A DNA stretch of 64,000 nt, taken from positions 1 through 64,000 of the forward strand of contig CAZDIJ010000002.1 in the NCBI GenBank assembly GCA_964505475.1. Direction: 5' to 3'. Source of the stretch: JAGXQV01 sp964505475. Lineage in GTDB: Bacteria > Pseudomonadota > Gammaproteobacteria > Burkholderiales > Sulfuricellaceae. The notes below the pieces were generated by a model. The model was given only the letters and a program-made list of their open reading frames with translations, was not told where the DNA came from and searched no databases. Below, piece after piece: positions 1 through 9,086 of this stretch (position 1 is its first letter; every line of letters starts with the position of its first letter). Position numbers and translations under genes: made by a program.

Positions 1-686
1 TCGCCATGGGCGGCGACGGCAGCACCTTCGACATCGGTTTCCAGGCGCTGTCCGGCATGCTGGAGCGCAACCACAACGTGCTCTACGTGTGCTACGACAA
101 CGAAGCCTATATGAACACCGGCATCCAGCGCTCCAGTTCCACGCCGCATGCCGCTTCCACCACCACTTCGCCGGTGGGCAAGGAACGCATGGGCAAACGC
201 CACCTGAAAAAGGACATCATTTCGATCATCGCCGCGCACCACGTAGCCTACGCGGCAACCGCCTCGGTCGCCTACCCTTCCGACATCCGCAAGAAAGTGC
301 GGCGCGCCATGGCGATCGAAGGCGCGGCTTTTTTGCAAATCCATGCGCCCTGCCCCCTTGGCTGGGGGCACGACGGAGCGGTGAGCATCGAGGTCGCGCG
401 CCTGGCGGTGCAAACCGGCTTGTTCCCGCTGATCGAACTGGAACGCGGCGAACTGACGGGCGCCATGCCGTTGCGCAAACCCAAGCCGGTTGCCGAATAT
501 CTCAAGGCGCAGCAGCGTTTTTCGCACCTCTTCAAGGACGATCCGCGCGCCCTGGAGGAACTCGAACACTTGCAGGCGATCGCCAATCACCACATCGAAA
601 TCTACGGGCTGCGCGGCGAAGGCGAAGACGCCCTCGATAGCGAAGGTGCGGATACCGTGCGCCGGGGCGGAATACGCTGGGCGTAA
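1..686 (+). CDS. 2-oxoacid:ferredoxin oxidoreductase, TPP-binding (beta) subunit, 5' end outside window
   Basis: This is the C-terminal part of the thiamine-diphosphate subunit of a pyruvate/2-oxoacid:ferredoxin oxidoreductase, which interconverts a 2-oxoacid plus CoA with acyl-CoA and CO2 using ferredoxin. The visible part opens with the family's TPP/Mg site (AMGGDGSTFDIGFQ, then YDNEAYMNTG). It is in frame from base 3, so the ATG at 6 is internal and the gene starts upstream. About 226 residues are visible, ending in a helical tail with RFSHLF and a TAA stop. A GltD-like flavoprotein with ferredoxin clusters follows 49 bases downstream, consistent with an electron-transfer partner. Which 2-oxoacid it uses cannot be told from this fragment. 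Confidence 0.85.
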   Translation, partial: AMGGDGSTFDIGFQALSGMLERNHNVLYVCYDNEAYMNTGIQRSSSTPHAASTTTSPVGKERMGKRHLKKDIISIIAAHHVAYAATASVAYPSDIRKKVRRAMAIEGAAFLQIHAPCPLGWGHDGAVSIEVARLAVQTGLFPLIELERGELTGAMPLRKPKPVAEYLKAQQRFSHLFKDDPRALEELEHLQAIANHHIEIYGLRGEGEDALDSEGADTVRRGGIRWA

Positions 687-735
687 TAATGCTTTGCATT
701 AACAAAATAATGCAACAAATTGAAAGGTAAAAGAA

Positions 736-2424
736 ATGGCTGTCATACCGCGTGGCGCTTTTGCCAATCCGGCCTCTTCCCTGCAATACCATACCGGCAC
801 CTGGCGCGTGCAAAAACCGCTGCACGAACACCGCGCCGCGCCGTGCCACAACGCCTGTCCGGCAGGCGAGGACGCCCAGGCCTACTTGGCCAAGATCGCC
901 GAAGGGCGCTTTCGGGAAGCCTGGGAAATCATCGTCAAGGTCAACCCGTTGCCCGCCGTCACCGGGCGGGTTTGCCACCACCCCTGCGAGGATGCCTGCA
1001 ACCGTGGCCAATACGACGAGGCGCTGGCGATTCACAACGCCGAACGTTTTCTTGGCGACGAAGCGATCAAGAACGATTGGGACTACCCGGTACAGCCGCC
1101 CTCCAATTCGGCGCCGCCGGTAGCCGTGGTCGGTGCGGGGCCGGCCGGTTTATCGGCGGCTTATCACCTGATCCGGCGCGGCTACAACGTCACCCTGTTC
1201 GATGAACTGCCGGAAGCAGGCGGCGTATTGCGCACTGCCATTCCCCAATACCGCCTGCCGCGCGACGTATTGCAGGCGGAAGTCAACCGGCTGCTGGCGA
1301 CCGGCATGCGTTTCGAGCCGCAGAAACGCCTGGGACGGGATTTCTACATCGAGGACTTGCAGCGCGATTTCGCCGCCGTTTTCCTCGCCATCGGCAACCG
1401 CCACGGGCGCGAGTGGAGCATCGACGGCGTCACTCCGCGCGGCCTGCGCAACGGTCTGGAATTGCTGGAAGAGTGGGTGGCGCTCGGTTCGGTGCCGACC
1501 CCCCAAAGCGTCGCCATCGTCGGCGGCGGCAACACGGCGGTGGATATTGCCCGCGTGCTGAAGCGCACCGGCACCCGCGAAGTCCACGTCATTACCCACC
1601 AAGCGCTGCCCGGCCTGGATATACCGCCGGAAGTGACCATGACCGCGATTGCGCGGGAAATTTTCCAAGCCAAGGATGAAGGGGTGATTTTCCACGAATT
1701 CCGCGGTATCCGCCGCCTTATCCTACGCGGCGAGCAAGTGGTCGGGCTGGAATTGGTGCACATGAAAAAAGTACCGCAGGCCAATGGCAAATTCGAAACC
1801 AAGGCCTTCGAGGGCACCGAAACCGTGTTGCATGTCGAACAGGTGATCCCCGCCATCGGCCAGGAAGTCCTGCCCTTCGGCGTGGAAAGCCTGCTGGGGA
1901 ACAAGCCGTTCTTCACGGTCGATCATTGGGGGGGGCTGGCCAAGCATCCCGGCATTTTCGTCGGCGGCGACGCCCGCGGCGGGCGCGGCACCTTGAGCCG
2001 CGCCGTGGGCGACGGCCGGCGCGCGGCGGAAGCCATCGACGCCTACATCATGAATCGCAGTTTGCCTCATCCCGACGCGCCATCGGTGATTCCCTATTCC
2101 CAGATCAATCTCAACTATTTCGAACATGGCGCCCGCACCCAGGCGCCGATATTGCCGGTGGAAGCTCGCCTAAGCTGCGAGGAAGTGGAAGGCGACCTGA
2201 GCCAGCCGGAAATTTTCGCCGAAAGCCAGCGCTGCTTCTCCTGCGGCAATTGCTTTGCTTGCGACAACTGCTGGACTTTCTGCCCGGATTCGGCGGTATT
2301 GAAAACCACCGAACTGGCCAGCGACGGCTCGCATTACATCTTCGACTACGATTATTGCAAAGGCTGCGGTCTGTGCGCACACGAGTGTCCGTGCGGATTC
2401 ATCGCCATGAAGGAAGAGCTATAA
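736..2424 (+). CDS. GltD-like FAD/NAD(P)-dependent oxidoreductase with C-terminal 2x[4Fe-4S] ferredoxin domain
   Basis: The protein is 562 residues and resembles the glutamate synthase small subunit. The N-terminal Fe-S domain has C37, C41, C80, C84 and C88. An FAD-binding motif GAGPAGLSAA lies near residues 133-142, and a second Rossmann motif GGGNTAVD, for NAD(P), near 257. The last ~60 residues hold two clusters of the CxxCxxCxxxC type (CFSCGNCFACDNC and CKGCGLCAHECPC). There is no glutamate synthase large subunit nearby. The neighbour is a 2-oxoacid:ferredoxin oxidoreductase, so it probably moves electrons between NAD(P)H and ferredoxin or directly to that enzyme (inference). An AGG lies about 9 bases before the ATG. 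Confidence 0.85.
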   Translation: MAVIPRGAFANPASSLQYHTGTWRVQKPLHEHRAAPCHNACPAGEDAQAYLAKIAEGRFREAWEIIVKVNPLPAVTGRVCHHPCEDACNRGQYDEALAIHNAERFLGDEAIKNDWDYPVQPPSNSAPPVAVVGAGPAGLSAAYHLIRRGYNVTLFDELPEAGGVLRTAIPQYRLPRDVLQAEVNRLLATGMRFEPQKRLGRDFYIEDLQRDFAAVFLAIGNRHGREWSIDGVTPRGLRNGLELLEEWVALGSVPTPQSVAIVGGGNTAVDIARVLKRTGTREVHVITHQALPGLDIPPEVTMTAIAREIFQAKDEGVIFHEFRGIRRLILRGEQVVGLELVHMKKVPQANGKFETKAFEGTETVLHVEQVIPAIGQEVLPFGVESLLGNKPFFTVDHWGGLAKHPGIFVGGDARGGRGTLSRAVGDGRRAAEAIDAYIMNRSLPHPDAPSVIPYSQINLNYFEHGARTQAPILPVEARLSCEEVEGDLSQPEIFAESQRCFSCGNCFACDNCWTFCPDSAVLKTTELASDGSHYIFDYDYCKGCGLCAHECPCGFIAMKEEL

Positions 2425-2466
2425 TCGGATAGCCGCCAAGCCGGCGCCTTATCGGGGAGGGGGAAT

Positions 2467-3228
2467 ATGCGGGCATTGCCGTTTCTGGTTCCTCTCCTCG
2501 TTTTCCATGCTGCCGCCGATTCCCTGCCCAGGGGGGACTGCGCCGTCCCGAAAGCCAGAACCGATTTGCGCCACTGCGACCTGTCGGGACGGCGGCTGGC
2601 GAAAGCTCAGCTCGGCGGCGTTCTCTTATCCGGGACACGGCTGGAAAATACCGATTTCCGGGGCGCCATGCTCAACGACGCGGATTTCTCCGGCGTCAAC
2701 GCCAAATGGGCGAACTTTCGCGGAGCCAGCCTGAAACGCGCCAACTTCGCCAACGCCGACCTGTTTCACGCCTATTTCGACAAGGCCGACCTCGGCAAGG
2801 CCACGTTCACCTCCGCCTACCTGTTCGGCGCCAACCTGATCGACGCCAAGGCGGCCGGCGCCGATTTTTCACGCGCATATCTCAAGGACGTGCTGATGTC
2901 CGGCATCGACCTGAGCGGCGGCTCGATCCGTAATTGCTACGCACTGCGCGGGGTATTCAGCGATGCGCGGATGACCGGAACCGATTTATCCGAAGCCGAC
3001 CTCACCGGCGCCGCCGCCGAATCGGTGGATTTTTCCGGCGCGGTGCTCAAGTCCACCCGTTTGGCCGGCGCCACCCTGAGATTCGCCCGCTTCACCCGCG
3101 CCGATCTGGAAGGCGCCGACTTTACCCATGCCGACGTCGCCGACACCCATTTCAGCGGCGCGCTGAATGTCCCGGCATCGGTGCTCGACGCCATTACCGA
3201 GCGCCATACCGGCAGCCCGGTGCGCTGA
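2467..3228 (+). CDS. Exported pentapeptide-repeat protein
   Basis: The protein is 253 residues. It starts with a signal-peptide-like stretch (MRALPFLVPLLVFHAAADS), so it is likely periplasmic. From about residue 35 nearly the whole chain is A(D/N)LXX pentapeptide repeats, for example TDFRGAMLNDADF, ANFRGASLKRANF and ADLEGADFTHADV, which predict a right-handed quadrilateral beta-helix. The molecular role is unknown; such folds act as scaffolds, and a few mimic DNA. It lies 42 bases after the GltD-like gene on the same strand, behind a GGGGAGGGGG stretch that can serve as ribosome binding site. A second pentapeptide protein, of different architecture, is at 50736-51566. Confidence 0.8.
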   Translation: MRALPFLVPLLVFHAAADSLPRGDCAVPKARTDLRHCDLSGRRLAKAQLGGVLLSGTRLENTDFRGAMLNDADFSGVNAKWANFRGASLKRANFANADLFHAYFDKADLGKATFTSAYLFGANLIDAKAAGADFSRAYLKDVLMSGIDLSGGSIRNCYALRGVFSDARMTGTDLSEADLTGAAAESVDFSGAVLKSTRLAGATLRFARFTRADLEGADFTHADVADTHFSGALNVPASVLDAITERHTGSPVR

Positions 3229-3239
3229 TCTCCTTCCCT

Positions 3240-3262
3240 GCCCGGCCGTAAGGAGGCCGGGC
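3240..3262. terminator. Perfect 8-bp hairpin between convergent genes, possible terminator
   Basis: GCCCGGCC (3240-3247), loop GTAAGGA, GGCCGGGC (3255-3262). It sits between the stop codons of the pentapeptide gene and the efflux outer-membrane gene. Neither strand has a U-tract after the stem, so intrinsic termination is uncertain. Confidence 0.4.
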
Positions 3263-3263
3263 G

Positions 3264-4679
3264 TCAGACCCCGCCCGATTTTTCCGCTTCCCGCCCGCCG
3301 CCCAGGGCTTTGTAAAGCTGCGCGGCGGAGGCCAGCAGAGCACGGCGCGTCTGCACCGTTCCCTGCCGCGCGGCGTAGGCATCGCGCTGGGCATCCAGCA
3401 CTTCCAGATAACTCGACACCCCGGCACGGTAGCGCGCCTCGACCAGGCGCAGGCGCTCGGCCTGGGCGCGTTCGGCGGCTTCCTGGGCGCCGAGCTGGCC
3501 GGCGAGTTGGTCGCGCGCGGCCAGTATGTCCGCCACTTCGCGGAAGGCCTGCTGAATGGTTTTTTCGTATTCGGCCACCGCGATGACCTGGCGCGCCTCC
3601 GCCAGATCGACGCCGGACTGGGTGCGTCCGCCGTCAAACAGCGGCAGCGCCAGATTGGGCGCAAAGCTCCAGGCGCCGCTGCCGGCATCATACAAACCGG
3701 ACAGGGTGGCGCCGGCCAGGCCGAAAGCCAGGTTCAGGCCGATGCGCGGCATAAAGGCGGCGCGTGCGGCCCCGATATTGGCGTGGGCGGCGATGAGTTT
3801 CTGTTCGGCGGCGCGCACATCGGGACGCGCGAGCAGCACCGTGGACGGCACCTCGACGGCAATATCCAACGGGATGCCCTGCTCTCCCAAGCGCTGTCCG
3901 GCAGGCAAATTCTCCGGCTCCGCGCCCACCAGCAGGGTCAAGGCATTTTCCGACGCGGCACGGTTGCGCTCCAGATTGGCGAGGTCAGCCCGCGCCGCTT
4001 CGTGAACGCCATCGGCTGCAAGAAAGTCCAGATCGCCGGCGAGTCCCGCCTCGCGCCGCTTCCGCACCAGCAAGAGGGATTCCTTCCGGGATTCGAGCGT
4101 GGCGCGGGCAAGCGCCACGCGCTCGTTCAATTCCTGCAAACCGAGGTAGGCGTTGGCGACATCGGCGATCAGGGAAAGCCGGAACGACTCGCGCGCCTCT
4201 TCCGTCGCCAGAAAACCGGCGCGGGCCGCCTCGCCGAGATGCTTCACCCGTCCCCAGAAATCGAGTTCAAAGGCCGTCACCCCCAACCCCGCTTCGTAGC
4301 GCCGGCTGGTCTGCGCCTGCCGGGTGGCGGAAAGATCGCCGGGTGTACGGACGGACGCCTGGGAGGCGGTGAGATTCAACGTGGGCAGGCGCTCGGCGCG
4401 GGCGATGCCGTACAGCGCGCGGGCTTCCTCGACGCGGGCGACGGCGATGCGCAAATCGCGGTTATGCGCCAATGCGGCCTGGATCAGCGCCTGCAAACGC
4501 GGATCGGGCAGCATCCGCCGCCAGGACAACTCGGCCAGCGCCCTTTCCCCAGCCGGCTTGGCGGATTGCGGCCAGTTTGCCGCCACGGGCGCAGCCGGGC
4601 GCTCGTAGGCGGGAATGGAAGTACAGCCGGAGAGCAGGAACAACGCCCCCGGCAAGGCGAGCAAGACGGATTTACGCAT
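3264..4679 (-). CDS. RND efflux outer-membrane lipoprotein, NodT/OprM family
   Basis: This is the outer-membrane channel of a tripartite efflux pump, about 471 residues. The chosen start is MRKSVLLALPGALFLLSGC, which gives a lipoprotein signal with lipobox LSGC; an upstream in-frame start would spoil the signal peptide. The body has the duplicated OEP (TolC-like) domain, including GLGVTAFELDFWGRV and PLFDGGRTQSGVDLAEA, typical of OprM/NodT proteins. Its ATG overlaps the end of the inner-membrane pump gene by 8 bases, so it is the third gene of an adaptor-pump-channel operon. A perfect hairpin lies just after its stop. Confidence 0.93.
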   Translation of the reverse strand: MRKSVLLALPGALFLLSGCTSIPAYERPAAPVAANWPQSAKPAGERALAELSWRRMLPDPRLQALIQAALAHNRDLRIAVARVEEARALYGIARAERLPTLNLTASQASVRTPGDLSATRQAQTSRRYEAGLGVTAFELDFWGRVKHLGEAARAGFLATEEARESFRLSLIADVANAYLGLQELNERVALARATLESRKESLLLVRKRREAGLAGDLDFLAADGVHEAARADLANLERNRAASENALTLLVGAEPENLPAGQRLGEQGIPLDIAVEVPSTVLLARPDVRAAEQKLIAAHANIGAARAAFMPRIGLNLAFGLAGATLSGLYDAGSGAWSFAPNLALPLFDGGRTQSGVDLAEARQVIAVAEYEKTIQQAFREVADILAARDQLAGQLGAQEAAERAQAERLRLVEARYRAGVSSYLEVLDAQRDAYAARQGTVQTRRALLASAAQLYKALGGGREAEKSGGV

Positions 4680-7600
4680 GATCGTTCTCCCTGTGGACCC
4701 TGGCATGACCGGGAAAGATGCGCCGGATCACGACGAAAAACACCGGCACCAGGAATACCGCCAGCACGGTGGCGGCGATCATCCCCCCCATCACGCCGGT
4801 GCCGATGGCATGGCGGCTTTCGGCGCCCGCGCCGCTGGAAATGGCCAGCGGCACCACTGCGGCGACAAAGGCGATGGAGGTCATCAGAATGGGACGGAAA
4901 CGCAGGCGGCAGGCTTCCAGGGTGGCCTCGATGAGACCCATGCCTTCATCCTGCAACTTCCTGGCGAATTCGATAATCAGAATGGCGTTCTTGGCGGAAA
5001 GTCCGATGATAGCGATCAGCCCCACCTTGAAATAGACATCGTTGGGCAGGCCGCGCAAATCCACCGCCAGCAGCGAGCCGAACACCCCCAGCGGCACCAC
5101 CAGCATCACCGCGAAGGGAATCGACCAGCTCTCGTAAAGCGCCGCCAGCGCGAGAAATACCACGATCAGCGAAACCCCGAACAGCAGCGGCGCCTGCGTT
5201 CCCGACATGCGCTCCTCGAAGGATGTGGCCGACCATTCGAAGCCGATTCCCGGCGGCAGTTTATGCGCGATTTCCTCCATGGCCGCCAGCGCCTCGCCGG
5301 TGCTGTGGCCGGGCGCCGGCATCCCGGCGATTTTCATCGACGGCAGGCCGTTGTAGCGGTCGAGCTTGGGCGAGCCGACCACCCACTCCGGCGCGGCGAG
5401 TTCCGACAGGATCACCATCTCGCCCCGGTTGTTGCGCACCGGCAGCTTGAGGATTTCCTCGACGCTCCGGCGGGTATCGGCCTCGGCTTGCATCTGCACG
5501 CGCAAGATGCGACCCTGGCGCACGAAATCGTTGATGTAGGCCACGCCCAGCGCCGATTGCAGGGTATCGTTCAGGTCGGCCAGCGCCACGCCCAGGGTTT
5601 CCGCCTTGACGCGGTCAATGTCGAGAAACAGTTGCGGCGCCGCTTCCTGTCCTTCGGGGCGCACCCCGGCCAGGCGCGGGTCTTGCGCGGCCATGCCCAG
5701 CGCCATGTTGCGCGCGTCCAGCAATTTTTCGCGCCCCAGCCCGCCACGATCCTGGAGGCGCAAATCGAAGCCCCCGGCTGCCGCCAGTTCAGGAATCGGC
5801 GGCGGATTGATGGCGAAAGCCATCGCCTGCTTGATGCTGGAGAAAGTCATGCTAGCTTTGCGCACCATCGCCTGCGCCGAGCTTGGCGCTCCCGGACGCT
5901 CGTCCCAACTCTTGAGCCGGACGAAGGTAATCGCCGCATTCTGGCCGCGCCCGAAGAAGGAGAAGCCGGCAACGCCGATCACATGCGCCACCTCCGGCTG
6001 CTTGAGATAGTATTGCTCGACCTGCGACAGCACCTCCAGCGTCCGCTCCCTGGTGGCCGCCGGCGGCAACTGGATGAGGCTGATGAAATACCCCTGGTCC
6101 TCGTCCGGCAGGAAACTGCCGGGCAGCTTGGCGAACAGCCAGCCGGCGGCGCCCAGGATGACGGCGTAGAGCACCAGGTAGCGCCCGGTTTTCTTCAGAA
6201 CGCGGTCTACCCCGGAAGTGTAGCCATGCGTGGTGCGCGAGAAAAAACGGTTGAACCAGCCAAAAAAACCGCGCTTCGGCATCTGTTTCTTGTCCGGCTC
6301 ATGCTTGAGCAGGGAAGCGCACAGGGCGGGCGTCAGGGTAAACGACATCAGCGCCGAAAACAGGATGGTCAATACCAGGGTAACGGCGAACTGACGGTAA
6401 ATCGCTCCGGTGGAACCGCCGAAAAAGGCCATCGGGATAAATACCGCGGAAAGCACCAGGGTGATGGCGATGATGGCGCCGACGATCTGATCCATCGCCT
6501 TGCGCGTGGCATCGCGCGGCGACAGCTTCTCGGTCGTCATCAGGCGTTCGACGTTTTCCACCACCACGATGGCGTCGTCCACCACCATGCCGATGGCCAG
6601 CACCATGGCAAAGAGGGTCAGCACGTTGATCGAGTAGCCGAACAGGTACAGCCCCAGCGCGCCGCCGACCAGGGCAATCGGCACGACGATGGTGGGAATC
6701 AGGGTGGCGCGCAGGTTTTCCAGGAACAGGAACATCACCAGGAACACCAGCAGGATCGCTTCCGCCAGGGTCTTGACCACTTCGCGAATGGAAATTTCAA
6801 CGAATTTCGAGGTGTCGTAAGGCACCGTCCAACTGACGCCCTTGGGGAAAAAACGCTCAAGCTCGCTCATGCGCGCATTCACCGCCTGCACCGTTTCCAG
6901 CGCATTGGCGCCGGGCGACAGGCGCACGGCAATAGCGGCGGTGGGCTGGCCGTCGATGCGCGCGGCCACCGAGTAGTCCTGGGCGCCCAGCTCCACGCGC
7001 GCCACGTCCTTCACGCGCAGGGTGGAACCGTCCGCATTGGTGCGCACGATGATGTTGCCGAACTCTTCCGGCGAGGATAAACGCCCCTGGGTGACGATCA
7101 CCGCGTTCAACTCCTGCCCCGGCGCCGCCGGCAACTGGCCAAGCTCGCCGGTGGGAATCTGCACGTTCTGCGCGCGAATCGCGCGCGCCACGTCGGCGGG
7201 CGAGAGCTTGTAACCCTGGAGTTTTTCCGGCTTGAGCCAGATGCGCATCGAATATTCCGTGCCGAACAGCAGCGCCTCGCCCACGCCGGGAACGCGGCGC
7301 ACCGGGTCCAGCACGCTGGCGGCGGCATAGCTGCCCAGATCGACGCTATTCAGGCTTTTGTCGGGCGAAAACAGCGTCAGGATCATGACGTAGTTGCGCG
7401 CCGTCTTGTTCACCGTCACGCCGACGCGGCGCACGTCGTCCGGCAGGCGCGCCTCGATGCGCTTGATGCGGTTCTGCGCCTCCACCGAGGCATAGTTGAG
7501 GTCGGTGCCCGGCTTGAAGGTCAGCGTCACCGTGCCGGTACCGACCTGGGAGGCGGAATCCATATAGAGCAGATTCTCGATACCGTTCATTTCCTGCTCG

Positions 7601-7797
7601 ATCAGCGCAACTGCGGTTTCTTCCACCACGCGGGCGGACGCGCCGGGATAGACCACGGAAATGTCCAGGGCGGGCGGCGCCACCGACGGGTATTGCGAAA
7701 CCGGCAGACTCTTGAGCGCCAGCGCCCCGCCCAGCACGATGACGATGGCGATCACCCAGGCGAATACCGGGCGATCAATGAAGAATTTGGCGAACAT
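4672..7797 (-). CDS. RND multidrug efflux inner-membrane transporter, AcrB/MexB (HAE1) family
   Basis: At 1041 residues this is the standard length for HAE1 pumps. It starts MFAKFFIDRPVFAWVIAI, the canonical first transmembrane helix. The motif GMVVDDAIVVVENVER in TM4 carries the proton-relay Asp pair, and the C-terminal half has GLSAKNAILIIEFA. Two large periplasmic loops follow TM1 and TM7. It exports hydrophobic or amphiphilic compounds by proton antiport with the adaptor (3 bases upstream) and the outer-membrane channel (overlapping downstream). Substrates cannot be read from the sequence. The regulator is probably the divergent TetR protein at 9087. Confidence 0.96.
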   Translation of the reverse strand: MFAKFFIDRPVFAWVIAIVIVLGGALALKSLPVSQYPSVAPPALDISVVYPGASARVVEETAVALIEQEMNGIENLLYMDSASQVGTGTVTLTFKPGTDLNYASVEAQNRIKRIEARLPDDVRRVGVTVNKTARNYVMILTLFSPDKSLNSVDLGSYAAASVLDPVRRVPGVGEALLFGTEYSMRIWLKPEKLQGYKLSPADVARAIRAQNVQIPTGELGQLPAAPGQELNAVIVTQGRLSSPEEFGNIIVRTNADGSTLRVKDVARVELGAQDYSVAARIDGQPTAAIAVRLSPGANALETVQAVNARMSELERFFPKGVSWTVPYDTSKFVEISIREVVKTLAEAILLVFLVMFLFLENLRATLIPTIVVPIALVGGALGLYLFGYSINVLTLFAMVLAIGMVVDDAIVVVENVERLMTTEKLSPRDATRKAMDQIVGAIIAITLVLSAVFIPMAFFGGSTGAIYRQFAVTLVLTILFSALMSFTLTPALCASLLKHEPDKKQMPKRGFFGWFNRFFSRTTHGYTSGVDRVLKKTGRYLVLYAVILGAAGWLFAKLPGSFLPDEDQGYFISLIQLPPAATRERTLEVLSQVEQYYLKQPEVAHVIGVAGFSFFGRGQNAAITFVRLKSWDERPGAPSSAQAMVRKASMTFSSIKQAMAFAINPPPIPELAAAGGFDLRLQDRGGLGREKLLDARNMALGMAAQDPRLAGVRPEGQEAAPQLFLDIDRVKAETLGVALADLNDTLQSALGVAYINDFVRQGRILRVQMQAEADTRRSVEEILKLPVRNNRGEMVILSELAAPEWVVGSPKLDRYNGLPSMKIAGMPAPGHSTGEALAAMEEIAHKLPPGIGFEWSATSFEERMSGTQAPLLFGVSLIVVFLALAALYESWSIPFAVMLVVPLGVFGSLLAVDLRGLPNDVYFKVGLIAIIGLSAKNAILIIEFARKLQDEGMGLIEATLEACRLRFRPILMTSIAFVAAVVPLAISSGAGAESRHAIGTGVMGGMIAATVLAVFLVPVFFVVIRRIFPGHARVHRENDHA

Positions 7798-7800
7798 GGA

Positions 7801-8955
7801 TCAGCCCTCTTTCTGCTTGCCGCCGCCGGGCTGCTGCCCGGGCGCAGAGGAAGGGTTCCATGGAATGGCCTTGACCGGCGCGCCGGGGCGAGCTTTCTGC
7901 AGACCGTTGACGATCACCTGTTCGCCGCCCTCCAACCCTTCGGCGATGATGAAATCGCCGCCCGCCATGCCGCCGGTCTTGACCGGTCGGGGAGCCACCT
8001 TGCCGTCGGGCGCGACCAGCATCACGAACTGTCCTTGCTGCCCGCCCTGCACCGCGCGTTGCGGCACGCGGATGGCCTGCTCGGCCACCGCGGCGGGAAA
8101 ACGGATGCGCACGAACATGCCGGGCAGCAACTCGCGGCCGGGATTGGGAAACTCGGCGCGCAGCGACACCGCGCCGGTGGTCGGATCGACCGCCAATTCC
8201 GAAAAGAGTATCTTGCCCGCCTGCGGATAGATGCTGCCGTCTTCCAGCAGCAGTTCCACCATGGCCGATTCGGCGCGCTTCAAACGGCCGGACTTGATGG
8301 CGGAACGCAGGCGCAGCAACTCGCCGCCCGGCTGGGTGAAGTTGACGTAAATCGGATTGACCTGCTCGATCGTCGCCAGGTGCGTCGCCTCCCCCCTGCC
8401 AACCAGCGCCCCCTCGGTCACCAATGCACGGCCGATGCGCCCGGAAACCGGCGCCGGCACGCGGGTGTTCTCGACATCCAACTCAGCGCGCGCCAAGGCG
8501 GCTTGGGTCTGCTTGTAACGCGCCAGCGCGGCATCGAACTCCTGCTGGCTGACCGCCTTGACGTCCAGCAGGGGGCGATAGCGTTCGACCACCAGCCGCG
8601 CCGCCTCGGCATCGGCGCGCGCCGCATCGGCCGCCGCCTTATAGGTGCGGGCGTCGATCTGGAACAGCGTATCGCCTTCCTTGACATCCGAGCCTTCGGC
8701 GAACAAGCGCTTTTCCACGATGCCTTCCACCCGCGCCCGCACCTGCGCGGTGCGCCGCGCCTGCAAGCGCCCCGGCAAATCCTGGGTCAGCGTCTGCGTT
8801 CCCGCCGCAACCGTCACGACATCGACTTCCGCCGGCGGCATGGCGGCGTTCGCTCCCTGTCCGGGAGTCCCGGCGGGCGGCTTGCCGCTCGGGCCGCAAC
8901 CGGTTAGAACAGCGGTCAAAAAGAGTATGGGAGCGGTCGATTTTAAGGTGTTCAC
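7801..8955 (-). CDS. RND efflux periplasmic adaptor (membrane fusion lipoprotein), AcrA/MexA family
   Basis: About 384 residues. I place the start at the GTG at 8955, giving VNTLKSTAPILFLTAVLTGC, a lipoprotein signal with lipobox LTGC. A good GAGG ribosome binding site lies 8 bases upstream, and the reading frame further upstream is intergenic. Visible parts are the lipoyl half-motifs around RRTAQVRARVEGIVEKRLF and RVPAPVSGRIGRALV, the alpha-hairpin between them, and a C-terminal beta-barrel. The tail is Gly/Gln/Lys rich. It links the inner-membrane pump to the outer-membrane channel and is the first gene of the operon. Confidence 0.94.
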   Translation of the reverse strand: MNTLKSTAPILFLTAVLTGCGPSGKPPAGTPGQGANAAMPPAEVDVVTVAAGTQTLTQDLPGRLQARRTAQVRARVEGIVEKRLFAEGSDVKEGDTLFQIDARTYKAAADAARADAEAARLVVERYRPLLDVKAVSQQEFDAALARYKQTQAALARAELDVENTRVPAPVSGRIGRALVTEGALVGRGEATHLATIEQVNPIYVNFTQPGGELLRLRSAIKSGRLKRAESAMVELLLEDGSIYPQAGKILFSELAVDPTTGAVSLRAEFPNPGRELLPGMFVRIRFPAAVAEQAIRVPQRAVQGGQQGQFVMLVAPDGKVAPRPVKTGGMAGGDFIIAEGLEGGEQVIVNGLQKARPGAPVKAIPWNPSSAPGQQPGGGKQKEG

Positions 8956-9027
8956 AGTCGGTACCTCATGGCGTTCGGGGAATGCCCCAAGAAAATCAAT
9001 GGTTGCAGGATAGCAGGGATAGATGTA

Positions 9028-9057
9028 AAAATAGCACCCGATTAAACGTTCGTTAAT
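9028..9057 (-). promoter_or_regulatory. Putative promoter and TetR-type operator for the RND operon
   Basis: On the minus strand TTAACG (9056-9051), a 17-base spacer and TATTTT (9033-9028) form a plausible sigma70 promoter, each box 4 of 6. The -35 region sits inside a dyad: ATTAA (9041-9045) and TTAAT (9053-9057) flank AACGTTCGTT (9045-9054), whose half-sites are AACG and CGTT. This is the size and position expected for an operator of the divergent TetR regulator. The assignment is inferred from position and symmetry only. Confidence 0.5.
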
Positions 9058-9086
9058 AGGCAGTCCGAAACTATAGGTGAAATTCC

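Noticed and set aside
4615..7080. 821-codon plus-strand ORF opposite the RND pump
   Set aside because: His/Gln/Arg-rich antisense shadow with no recognisable domain; the pump gene on the other strand is certain.
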